Below are positions 37,649-46,234 of a stretch of DNA of 64,000 nucleotides, in pieces (within the stretch, counting starts at the first letter, position 1; each line of letters starts with the position of its first letter). Source of the stretch: a bacterium (GTDB taxonomy: Bacteria; Eisenbacteria; RBG-16-71-46; CAIMUX01); contig JAUIHP010000013.1 in assembly GCA_030431975.1 (NCBI GenBank), positions 62,001 to 126,000 of the forward strand, in the 5' to 3' direction. Below the pieces are notes generated by a model, which worked only from the letters and a program-made list of their open reading frames with translations, did no database searches and was not told the origin of the DNA. A program made the translations under genes and the position numbers.

Positions 37649-38066
37649 GTCGTCACCAAGGGACGGTTGTGCCTTGTCAAGGGTGGTGCCTTTGTGTTCA
37701 TGAAGACCGCCGCGAATCGTCTCGGCTAATCAACGGGGTGGCGCTCTGATCCGGCAAACTCGCGAACCTCGACGAATTCCCTAAGAGCCGCCCTATCCTC
37801 GACTTGGATTCATTCGTCGATTCTCGCGAAAGAATAGCATCCTCCCGGCCTGCACTCGCCCCTCCCCCCTGCCCACCGCAACTGACATCCTGACAACGCT
37901 TTGGCCGTTCCCTTCCGTGGCTGGCACACCACTTTTCTCTCCTCACTTTGGTCGCGCGACGGATTCGCCGTGAGGCTGGCCCGGTCGACGCGCGGACTCC
38001 GGTAACCAAGGTCGGACGTCCACGGACCGTGGCCGAACCCCGAACACTTGCCTTGGGAGGGCACAC
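37649..38066. other. Intergenic stretch (418 bases) without a gene
   Basis: Between the lamin-tail gene and the matrixin pair. No open frame has coding character. TGGCAC at 37922 resembles a sigma-54 -24 element but the -12 GC is absent. GGGAGG before 38067 is the ribosome site of the next gene. I see nothing else I can support. Confidence 0.5.
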
Positions 38067-38606
38067 ATGAACCCCGCAATGGCTTCGAAGACCACCCGTG
38101 CGGCGCACCTGATTCGCGCCGGCGCGATCCTGATTCTGCTGGCAACACTCGACATCACGGGAGCCGCAGCCTCTACCGTGCTGCCGATGACTCTGGAGCA
38201 GCTGGCTCGACGAGCGGACTGCATCATCGAAGCGGACGTCCTCGAGCTATCCAGCCGTTGGAACGCGAGTTCAACGCAGATCGTCACGGACATCACTCTC
38301 GACGTCAGCCAAGTCCTGGCTGGCGAATGCAACGCAGGGCGCCGTACCGTCACGACTCTGGGAGGCCGCGTCGGAGACCTCGACATGCGGATCTCCGGTG
38401 CTCCGGTGTTCCAACGAGACCAACAGGTCGTTCTCTTTCTCTCTGAAGACACCGAGCTCTGGGTGCCCGTTCTCGGGATGGCGCAGGGACTACTCAACAG
38501 GGAACTGCGTCCCGACGGAACGGAAGTCTTCGGCAACCGTTCGATCGGCTTCTTTCAGCGGAACGAGTTGCAGCAGGCCGTAACCGGCGCCCGCGAGGAG
38601 GACTGA
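38067..38606 (+). CDS. Secreted partner protein of matrixin
   Basis: A 179-residue protein behind GGGAGG, with a signal segment (LIRAGAILILLATLDITGAAA). The mature part starts with a helix (LPMTLEQLARRADCIIEADV) and continues as a compact beta domain (STQIVTDITLDVSQVLAG, TVTTLGGRVGDLDMRISGAP, FQRDQQVVLFLSED). It resembles small hypothetical proteins I associate with matrixin-type metalloproteases; that is recollection, not a search. The stop is two bases before the matrixin start, so they form an operon. Chaperone, inhibitor or co-secreted partner are all possible. Confidence 0.72.
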   Translation: MNPAMASKTTRAAHLIRAGAILILLATLDITGAAASTVLPMTLEQLARRADCIIEADVLELSSRWNASSTQIVTDITLDVSQVLAGECNAGRRTVTTLGGRVGDLDMRISGAPVFQRDQQVVLFLSEDTELWVPVLGMAQGLLNRELRPDGTEVFGNRSIGFFQRNELQQAVTGAREED

Positions 38607-38608
38607 TC

Positions 38609-41089
38609 ATGAGACACACTCTCTCCGCATGCCTATTCGTTCGGCCTTCCCGTCTCTCTGCGTTGCCTGTCGTTCTTCTTTACGTCGGGCTCGCCTGTCT
38701 CGCTTCTCCTTCGGCTGCCTTTCGAATCCAGGGAGCGGATGGCGACTCCCCTCCTCACATCTACCCTCAGAACGCCGCCGGGGAACACCGGTTCAGGCAC
38801 TGGGATCTGCGCCCCTTGCCGGAATGTCAACTTCCCTGGTCTCGTGGCGCCGGAACGGCGGATATCGGCGGCGATGCCGAGTGGATCGATGTCGTCGCTG
38901 CGCTCGAAACCTGGAACGACGTATCTCCATCTCTCATCGAGGCTGTGGAGGTCGCCGCTCCTGCAGGCGCGCTTCCGGCGTTCCAGCGAGACAAGAACAA
39001 CATCATCGAATGGGGAGCCGGGTTGGGCGCTGCCACCCTCGCCGCAACCGCCACATGGACGGAAGTAAGCACGGGCCGAATCCTCGAGGCCGACATCCTG
39101 ATCAATGACGACCACTTCACGTGGACGCGCGTCGGACACAATGTTCCGATGGGCGGCAATCCCGATGTCAGAACCGTTGTCACGCACGAAGTCGGCCATT
39201 TGCTGGGACTCGGTCACGCCGACGGAAACGGTGACTCCAATCCCCCTGGCCCGATCATGAACGGCGAACTGGACGTGGGCGGCAACTCCAACCACCTTCT
39301 GTCGGACGACGACCGGGACGGCGCCAACTTTCTCTACAATCAGGACCTGGGAGACGCGCCGGACCCCTGTCGTTTGGGTGGAGTGGTCGGCCTGTACCCG
39401 TCCCTGGTGCACGGAGACGCGCCGGGCGACACGTTGAACGGATTCATTCTCGACTCTGTCGGCGCGGGGGCTTCCCACATCTTCGGAATCCGGACACGAC
39501 AACCGCTGCGCAACTACCTGTACGAATGGCTCGGCGGCGCCACCCCGGATACGTCAAGTAACGCGGATTCGGAGTGTGAAGCGGACATCGTCGACCGCGA
39601 CGAGTTCGACGACGGGATCTCTTTCTTCCCGAACCCTCCGATGTGGGGTCGGCCGCTTACGGTCACTGCAACGATCAACGTCGCCAATGACGCCACCGGC
39701 GCCGGCCACGATTACGACAGTGGTCGCCCGCTTTTCTGGAACGTGTGGTTCGATCGCAACCAGAACTGCAGCTGGGAGGAGGTCGGTCTGGAACACGTCG
39801 TGCACGACAGCCTGACTCCGCCGGATACGACGCTGGCCAACCTCGTACGCACGTTCGAAGAATCGCGGCTGATCCTGCTGCCAAACTTCCTCATCGAGCC
39901 TTTGGAAAAGACCTGGTTGCGAACACGAATCGACTGGGGAGAGGACGCGGGCGTACGCGACGACATCGATGGCACTCTCCAGTTCACGGAGGGAGCGGCA
40001 CAGTTCGGCGAGGTCGAGGACTATCCCTTGAAGTGCGGAGAAAGTAAGTACTACAACATGCAGATCTGTCTGCCGGACGGACATGCGCCCTACCGAGGCT
40101 CCGTCGCGGTCACGACTTCGGACATGACCGGCGGAGGATTCTTCTTCGCGGATGTCGATGCCGATGACTGCGTCCTCAACGCGTTCAGCACCGTCGGGCT
40201 CGAGACGACGTACGACCATGCTACGGACGAAACGACCATCGTTTTCGAGGAACCGGGCACGCTACATCCAAAGTACCGACACATCGGCTGGTGCCCCGAG
40301 GAGATATTCGGAAGCGAGGGCGCGCCGCCTACGATGCTGCGCAGCTACCTGCTGCCGGAAGAGGGCGAACCTACAGAGGAGGAGTGGGTGCCCACCGTCC
40401 ACTGCGAACGTTTCGGTTATGACGGCTATGACCACCTCATGATCGGAACCGCCGACGCGGGCAGCGGTGGGTTCATCGGGGGCCGGCAAACCGGCGGAAG
40501 CTGGAACGATACGCTGAGCGTCGTCGTGTCGTATTGGATCCCTGACGATGTCGTTCCCCTTCCCAACCTCAGCCCTTGTGATCCACTGATCGAGACGTTG
40601 GACAAGGTCTACGTGGGAGAAGGCACCGTGACTCCAGAATCCCCTTTCGTGTTTCGCATCGACCACGGCCCCGAGTACCAGGAGGATGAACTGGTGATCC
40701 TCGAGGTCGAGACCCGCTGGTCGACCAACGGAATCGTCAACCGGCAGCTCGTCGAGTTCCTCGGGACCGACTCGCCCGGCAACGTGACGGAAGAGACAGA
40801 GGTACGGGTGCCCAGCCTGCGGATGCACGCCGCTCCCAACCCGGCGACTTCCGGCACCGCACTGCACTTCGAGCTTCCCCGAAGCGGCAAAGTCTCCCTG
40901 GAGATCTTCGATGCGCAGGGCGCCCGCGTTCGTTTCCTTCTCGATGACGAGAGCCTGCTCGCGGGAGCTCATCGACGATGGTGGGATGGAACAAACGAAA
41001 CGGGGCGGCCTGCGCCATCCGGAGTCTATTTCGGACGGCTGAGATCCGAGGCCGGATCAACGACCGGAAGGATCATCCTGAGACGATGA
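38609..41089 (+). CDS. Secreted matrixin-type metalloprotease with GEVED and FlgD-Ig-like domains
   Basis: An 826-residue secreted protease behind GAGGAGGA. A signal peptide covers about residues 1-37. The metzincin zinc site is VVTHEVGHLLGLGHADG (about 190-206), the full HExxHxxGxxH. The Met-turn candidate is PIMNGE about ten residues later. The pre-domain has the WNDVSPSLIEAVE element of M10-like enzymes. A region ending AQFGEVEDYPL (about 475) is the GEVED domain often found in exported proteins. The protein ends in a FlgD-Ig-like domain (NPATSGTALHFELPRSGKVSLEIFDAQGARV, then GVYFGRLRSE). No Cys-switch is obvious. It forms an operon with the 179-residue gene. Confidence 0.92.
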   Translation: MRHTLSACLFVRPSRLSALPVVLLYVGLACLASPSAAFRIQGADGDSPPHIYPQNAAGEHRFRHWDLRPLPECQLPWSRGAGTADIGGDAEWIDVVAALETWNDVSPSLIEAVEVAAPAGALPAFQRDKNNIIEWGAGLGAATLAATATWTEVSTGRILEADILINDDHFTWTRVGHNVPMGGNPDVRTVVTHEVGHLLGLGHADGNGDSNPPGPIMNGELDVGGNSNHLLSDDDRDGANFLYNQDLGDAPDPCRLGGVVGLYPSLVHGDAPGDTLNGFILDSVGAGASHIFGIRTRQPLRNYLYEWLGGATPDTSSNADSECEADIVDRDEFDDGISFFPNPPMWGRPLTVTATINVANDATGAGHDYDSGRPLFWNVWFDRNQNCSWEEVGLEHVVHDSLTPPDTTLANLVRTFEESRLILLPNFLIEPLEKTWLRTRIDWGEDAGVRDDIDGTLQFTEGAAQFGEVEDYPLKCGESKYYNMQICLPDGHAPYRGSVAVTTSDMTGGGFFFADVDADDCVLNAFSTVGLETTYDHATDETTIVFEEPGTLHPKYRHIGWCPEEIFGSEGAPPTMLRSYLLPEEGEPTEEEWVPTVHCERFGYDGYDHLMIGTADAGSGGFIGGRQTGGSWNDTLSVVVSYWIPDDVVPLPNLSPCDPLIETLDKVYVGEGTVTPESPFVFRIDHGPEYQEDELVILEVETRWSTNGIVNRQLVEFLGTDSPGNVTEETEVRVPSLRMHAAPNPATSGTALHFELPRSGKVSLEIFDAQGARVRFLLDDESLLAGAHRRWWDGTNETGRPAPSGVYFGRLRSEAGSTTGRIILRR

Positions 41090-41114
41090 CTCCCAGCCCG
41101 GGATCAGAGGTCGT

Positions 41115-41149
41115 GGTAACTTAGGCTCGGGAACGGAGCCCGAGTTACC
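41115..41149 (+). promoter_or_regulatory. Hairpin abutting the start codon of the sigma-kinase fusion gene
   Basis: GGTAACTTAGGCTC (41115-41128) and GAGCCCGAGTTACC (41136-41149) pair with 12 Watson-Crick pairs, one G-U and one mismatch around a 7-base loop. The ATG begins at 41150, and no Shine-Dalgarno lies outside the stem. It may control initiation, or be the terminator of the matrixin operon. Confidence 0.5.
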
Positions 41150-44100
41150 ATGACTCATGATCAGCCGCACACGGCCTCACAGCCAGGTCCTGAGCACGTT
41201 GAAACCGAAGTAACGCGTCTACTCGATCGCATCCGCGCCGGACACAACGGCTCTTTCTCCGACCTCGTTTCCCTACTCTACGGAGACCTCCGCGTCCTCG
41301 CCCGGGCCCAACTTCGCCGCGAAGCCGCCGGCCACACACTTCAGCCTACGGAACTCGTGCACGAACTGTACGTGCGGCTGGCTGCGATCGACCCGAACCT
41401 GTGGAGGAATCGTCGCGAGATTCTCTCGATGTCGGCCACGGCGATGCGTCGGATCCTCGTCGATCATGCTCGCGCCAAGCTGCGCCACAAGCGACAGGGA
41501 AAACGAGTTCACGTGCCTCTTCCGTCTGACGTCATTTCACCGGCATCGGGCATCGACCCTCTCGACTGGATTGCGTTGTGCGAAGCGCTGGAGACTCTCG
41601 AACAGGACTCGCCTCGCCGAACGCAGGTCGCGCAGCTGCTGGGTTTGGCTGGGCTCACTGCAGCCGAAGCGGCCGAGATCCTCGGTACCTCGAAGCGAAC
41701 TGTGGAACGGGAGTGGAAGGAAGCACGCGACTACCTGCGGCGGGAACTGGGACGGGAGGTTGTCGGTCGAGTCCTCCTCGACGCACCGGATCCAGGAGCG
41801 GGGGCGGCGACGAAACGTCCCGTAGAAGAGCTACCGAAAACCATCGGACGCTACGAAGTTCTCCGAAAACTCGGTCAGGGTGGAATGGGTGACGTGTACC
41901 TGGCCCTGGACGCGAAGCTCAATCGAAATGTCGCCGTCAAAGTTCTGAAAGACGGATTCCAACCGGAATCAAAGGAGCGGCTGCATCGTGAGGGCCGCCT
42001 GCTCGCGGCGATGAACCACCCAAACATCGCCGTCGTGTACTCCATGGAAGACGAAGGCCCCGGCTCATTCCTGACCTTGGAGTTTGTCGACGGGGAGACC
42101 TTGCATGAGCGAATCTCTCTTGGAAAGTTGGGAGGGTTGTCCGGGGTACTGAGAACGGCGAGGGAGATCGCGTTGGCCTTGGAAGCCGCGCACGCGTCGG
42201 GGATTCTCCACCTCGACCTCAAACCTGCCAACATCCTCTTCGACCCCGAAGGCCGGGTCAAAGTCGTCGACTTCGGGTTGGGACGAAACGTCAATCGAAG
42301 CGGAGACGCATCTGCAAACGACAGGAGCACGGCCGGCCGGCCAGATGATCGGAGCACGGCAGGCCATCCGACTGAAGGCGCCGCTGCCGAACGGGTCGCC
42401 GGTACTCTTGGGTTCATGAGCCCCGAACAGATGGCGGGCCGACCGCTCGACGACCGCGCGGACGTTTGGGCCTTTGCCAACGTCCTGGTTCTCCTGCTCA
42501 CCTCGTCCCTCGATCCGGAACCCGAGAAGGAGGCCGCAGAAAAGGAGGCGAAAGAGGCCGCTGCGGCGGAGTCCCTCGGGCTCTCTTCCGAGTTCCGGGA
42601 GTCTCTGCGCATGAGCCTCCATGCGGAGCCGGAGAAACGGCCCAGCGCAGCGGTGTGGCGGCGGATTCTCGAAGACGAGATCGTCGCCGCGACAACTTAT
42701 GGTCGCACCCGTTCCGAAGACTCCGCGGAGATCCATCCTTCACTGGAGGAGCCACCGACGACGGGCCGCGCAGGCGACGGCCGTCGAAGGCTCCGACTCC
42801 GGACTCCTACGTCACTCTGGGGGCGGGACGAAGAGAGAGACAAACTCAAACGCCTACTCCAGGACGAGAGACTGATCACGCTGACGGGAGCAGGTGGGAT
42901 CGGCAAGACGGCTCTGGCAGCGACCGCCGCATTGGACTGGCTCGAACCCGATTCGATCGCCTACTTCATCGATCTTGCCGCCATCCGCGAACCCGCCGGA
43001 GTTCCGTCGGCGTTTGGGGACGCACTCGGTTTCACTCCCGCTCCGAGGTCTCCGTTTCACGTCGCCCTCGTTCGGCACCTTCGAAGCACAAGTGATGCTC
43101 CACGGCTCCTGGTGGTCGACAACTGTGAACACCTTCTCGATGACGTTCGAGACATCCTCTCGGAAGTGTTGGAGCAGACGGATGCGGTCGTTCTGTGCAC
43201 CAGCCGTGAGCCGCTGCGACTTCCAACAGAACAAGTTTTGCGCGTCGGGCCACTTGCCATTCCGAAAGCCGACGGCTCTATCAACAGCCTCGAAGCGACG
43301 GCTTCCAGTGCCATGCTTTTGGACCGCGTTCGAGAGGCGAACCCGGAGTTTCGACTGCTGCCGACCGACAGCTCGGCGCTGGCGAGCATCTGCCGGTTGC
43401 TCGGCGGAGTTCCACTGGGCCTGGAGTTGGCCGCGATGCGCTGCCGACAGTTGCCGATCAACGATGTCGCACAGCATCTGGGGTCAGCCGGCGTTTCCGT
43501 CGTCGGGGAACGGTGGGCCACTTCAGAACAACACCGGAGTGTCGAGAAGGCCATCGGTTGGAGCTATGAACTGCTCTCGGAGGACGGTCGGGCCTTCTTC
43601 CTCGCCTGCGCGGCCTTCCCGTCGGGCTGGACTGCGGATGCGATCGGTATCGTCGTCGCAGACGATGTCCCGACGTGGCTCCATCTGAACCTGCTACAGG
43701 GACTCGTCGACAAGAGTGTCGTCGAGGTCGAACCCAGAGCCGGCAGAGCCCTGCGAACGGGCGCAACGCCGCGCGTCGTTCCCCGTTACCGGTTTCTCGA
43801 ACCCATCCGGGAGTTCGCCCGCAGAAAGTTGGAAGAGTCCGGCCGCGCATCGCACTATGACTTGCGCCTACTCGACGCCATCGCCGGTTTCGTCCGCACC
43901 GCCGCGCCTCATCTCAAGTCGAAGGACCAACGAGAGTGGCTGGACGCGCTGGAGACGGAGCGGGAAGCCATCCAGCGAGCTCTCGCGATCGCCGCCGCGG
44001 ATCCCAGCCTGCACCTCAAAGGTCTGCGGCTGGTTCGACAACTGGGAATGTTCTGGTCGCTTCGCGGCAGTTGGGAGACGGCACTTGCAAGCTACGAGGA

Positions 44101-45076
44101 GTGGTTGGCTCGGGTCACCGAGGAGAAGGCCGTCGAACTGCCCGGTGGATCGGGTGAAGGGATCGATCTGCTCCGGGCGGATACCTGCAACTGGATGGGC
44201 AACCTGGCCTTTCGTTTGGGATCCTTCGACAAGGCAGCCCACGCCTACGAAGCGGTCCTGCCCACGGCTCGACAACACGGTGACGCTGCGCTCGAAGGAA
44301 GGGCCCTGGTCAACCTGGGTGCGGTCGAACTGATTCGAGGCAAACTTACGGAAGCGAGAACAGTCTTGTGGCAAGCGCTTCGTGTTCAGAGAAAACGCCG
44401 CGACCACGCGGAGATTGCCGTCATACTTCTCAATCTCGGCGTCGCCTCCGAGCGCGAGAGCGATCTGCGCAATGCGCGACGATTCTACGCGGCGAGCCTG
44501 CGTCTACGCCGACGGATCGGAGAGCCCAACTCCATCGCACTTTCCTTGAACAATCTCGGAATCATCGAGGAGAAGGCCGGGCACTTGGACGAGGCCCGAA
44601 GTCATCACGAGGAAGCTGTGGAGATTCGACGGTCGATCGGAGACCGGGGAGGACTGGCGCAGAGCCTCTTCAGTCTTGCGGCGGTGCAGGCTCTCACAGG
44701 GGAAACACGAATCGCGAAACAGGTACTGCTCGACTGTCTCGAGCTTCGCATCGAGTTGGGGGATCCGCACGCTGTAGCGGACACTCTCGATTCTTTGGGA
44801 GTGTTGCTGGCCGACGAAGTCGGGGATGGGACGACGCCGTTACCCCAACCCACCGTGCTGTGCACAGCTCTTGCGCGACGGCTCCGTGTTGAGCTCGAAG
44901 ACGTCGTGACCTCACCGACGTTGAAGCATCGCGTCACCGAAGCACGAAGCCGCGTTCGGGAACGGATCTCGCCCAAAGAGTGGGAGGCCGCCGAAGACGC
45001 GGCTTGGGCGAACACCCCGCAACAGGTCCTTCGGACTCTGAAAGAGTTGACTGACGCCCAAGCGGATCCTGGCTGA
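41150..45076 (+). CDS. Fusion: ECF sigma factor - Ser/Thr kinase - STAND ATPase - TPR
   Basis: One 1308-residue cytoplasmic chain. Residues 1-205 are an ECF sigma factor of the TIGR02999-like group: HTLQPTELVHELYVRL (sigma-2 region) and LTAAEAAEILGTSKRTVEREWKEARDYL (sigma-4 helix-turn-helix). Residues 231-500 are a Hanks-type kinase: GQGGMGDVYLA, VAVKVLK, catalytic loop HLDLKPAN (near 357), DFG near 373, and MSPEQMAG. An insert near 384-411 repeats DRSTAG(R/H)P. Residues 555-900 are a STAND/NB-ARC-like ATPase: P-loop GAGGIGKT near 578, Walker B LLVVDNCEHLLD near 653 and GGVPLGLEL. TPRs run from about 1000 to 1240. Related sigma factors are usually encoded next to separate kinases. The fusion suggests transcription gated by ligand sensing and self-phosphorylation. 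Confidence 0.93.
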   Translation: MTHDQPHTASQPGPEHVETEVTRLLDRIRAGHNGSFSDLVSLLYGDLRVLARAQLRREAAGHTLQPTELVHELYVRLAAIDPNLWRNRREILSMSATAMRRILVDHARAKLRHKRQGKRVHVPLPSDVISPASGIDPLDWIALCEALETLEQDSPRRTQVAQLLGLAGLTAAEAAEILGTSKRTVEREWKEARDYLRRELGREVVGRVLLDAPDPGAGAATKRPVEELPKTIGRYEVLRKLGQGGMGDVYLALDAKLNRNVAVKVLKDGFQPESKERLHREGRLLAAMNHPNIAVVYSMEDEGPGSFLTLEFVDGETLHERISLGKLGGLSGVLRTAREIALALEAAHASGILHLDLKPANILFDPEGRVKVVDFGLGRNVNRSGDASANDRSTAGRPDDRSTAGHPTEGAAAERVAGTLGFMSPEQMAGRPLDDRADVWAFANVLVLLLTSSLDPEPEKEAAEKEAKEAAAAESLGLSSEFRESLRMSLHAEPEKRPSAAVWRRILEDEIVAATTYGRTRSEDSAEIHPSLEEPPTTGRAGDGRRRLRLRTPTSLWGRDEERDKLKRLLQDERLITLTGAGGIGKTALAATAALDWLEPDSIAYFIDLAAIREPAGVPSAFGDALGFTPAPRSPFHVALVRHLRSTSDAPRLLVVDNCEHLLDDVRDILSEVLEQTDAVVLCTSREPLRLPTEQVLRVGPLAIPKADGSINSLEATASSAMLLDRVREANPEFRLLPTDSSALASICRLLGGVPLGLELAAMRCRQLPINDVAQHLGSAGVSVVGERWATSEQHRSVEKAIGWSYELLSEDGRAFFLACAAFPSGWTADAIGIVVADDVPTWLHLNLLQGLVDKSVVEVEPRAGRALRTGATPRVVPRYRFLEPIREFARRKLEESGRASHYDLRLLDAIAGFVRTAAPHLKSKDQREWLDALETEREAIQRALAIAAADPSLHLKGLRLVRQLGMFWSLRGSWETALASYEEWLARVTEEKAVELPGGSGEGIDLLRADTCNWMGNLAFRLGSFDKAAHAYEAVLPTARQHGDAALEGRALVNLGAVELIRGKLTEARTVLWQALRVQRKRRDHAEIAVILLNLGVASERESDLRNARRFYAASLRLRRRIGEPNSIALSLNNLGIIEEKAGHLDEARSHHEEAVEIRRSIGDRGGLAQSLFSLAAVQALTGETRIAKQVLLDCLELRIELGDPHAVADTLDSLGVLLADEVGDGTTPLPQPTVLCTALARRLRVELEDVVTSPTLKHRVTEARSRVRERISPKEWEAAEDAAWANTPQQVLRTLKELTDAQADPG

Positions 45077-45225
45077 GAGGCCCACGACACCAGTTGACCG
45101 TGGCACGGCTACGGAGTCCCGCTGCTCTCCTGACTGATTCCTCTTCTTTGAACGCACAGACTCTTTTACACTATCGTCGTCCGACTTCTGCTGCCCAAAG
45201 CTGTTGAAATGAAGAGGAGGGTTTC

Positions 45226-46083
45226 ATGATCCGCTTCTCGCTTCTTTTCTCGAGTCTATTCGTCTTCAACATGGCCTCCTCTGGTTTTGCCGCAGACAAT
45301 GCCGACGTCGGGTATCGCCCTGACGGCGTCCCCCGGCCGACGGGCGGCGGTCTTTGCGACGAGGGCGACCCCTACCTTTCCCAGTTCAACGCGGATGCGA
45401 CCTACGAGAACGCCTACGCCTGGCAATACGGCGGGATCGTAGTGCCCGACTATGGAGCCTTCGCCGAGTTCTACCCCGACGCTCCCTTCGATCTCTTCAC
45501 CTGTTCGGTCCTTCTCGACCTGACCCAGACCACATCGCGGCCGGGCACGCTCGTCGACGTCTATGTCTGGGACGAGTACGACGGTGTTCCCGGGCTCGTA
45601 ATCGGGACGAGTATCGGGGTCGATCCCGGCGCCGTCGGAACCTGGCCGGAGGTAAGCCGCCACGCCATCGGTATGTTCGCGTGCCCCTACGGAGCCGCCT
45701 TCGTCGGCTTCTGGGGAAACTGGCCCGGCGAAGAGGCCGCCTATTTCGTCGGCGCCGACCTCGACGGGCCGGGCGGAGGAGGGGCGTTCACAAACTACGC
45801 TCCCGGCATTGGCTTTCCCACCGGCTGGAACACGGTCGACGCCGCCTGGGGGCCAACGCAGGCACTAGGTATCGGCTGGGAGTTCGACACCTACTGTGAC
45901 CGCATCGGCGGCGTCTGCTGTCTGCCGGACGGAACCTGTGTCGAAACCTACGACGAGTTTGACTGCGAATCCGACGGGGGAACCTACATCGTGGACGCAC
46001 TCTGCAGCGAGGATCCCTGCTCAGTGAGCCCGGTCATCGATACCTCGTGGGGCAAGATCAAGCGGTTGTACGACCAGCCGTAG
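45226..46083 (+). CDS. Secreted protein with Cys-rich segment and C-terminal SWG motif
   Basis: A 285-residue protein behind AGAGGAGGG. The signal peptide is MIRFSLLFSSLFVFNMASSGFA. Residues 40-225 form a beta-rich domain (YENAYAWQYGG, DVYVWDEYDGVPGLVIGTS, GWNTVDAAWGP) similar to many secreted proteins of these phyla; I know no name for it. A short Cys-rich module follows (GVCCLPDGTCVETYDEFDCE), of the GACCxxxGxC type also seen in the proteins at 50750 and 51606. The protein ends SWGKIKRLYDQP, the shared C-terminal motif. A strong palindrome follows. A possible -10 (TACACT, 45167) lies upstream. Confidence 0.78.
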   Translation: MIRFSLLFSSLFVFNMASSGFAADNADVGYRPDGVPRPTGGGLCDEGDPYLSQFNADATYENAYAWQYGGIVVPDYGAFAEFYPDAPFDLFTCSVLLDLTQTTSRPGTLVDVYVWDEYDGVPGLVIGTSIGVDPGAVGTWPEVSRHAIGMFACPYGAAFVGFWGNWPGEEAAYFVGADLDGPGGGGAFTNYAPGIGFPTGWNTVDAAWGPTQALGIGWEFDTYCDRIGGVCCLPDGTCVETYDEFDCESDGGTYIVDALCSEDPCSVSPVIDTSWGKIKRLYDQP

Positions 46084-46107
46084 TGATGTGCACACGGCTC
46101 CCGCGTC

Positions 46108-46133
46108 GCCCGAACCCATCGATGGGTTCGGGC
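46108..46133. terminator. 13-bp inverted repeat between convergent genes
   Basis: GCCCGAACCCATC (46108-46120) is followed directly by GATGGGTTCGGGC (46121-46133), a perfect inverted repeat. It lies about 25 bases after the stop of the secreted protein and about 100 bases beyond the end of the convergent barrel gene. Confidence 0.65.
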
Positions 46134-46234
46134 CGGCGCACTATCTTCCAATCATTCCCCGCAGCGATTTCGCCAAGAACCAAGCGTGGGCGGAAGATTG
46201 CACTGATGCGCCGTCGCCGCCCGTCCATTGTCGA

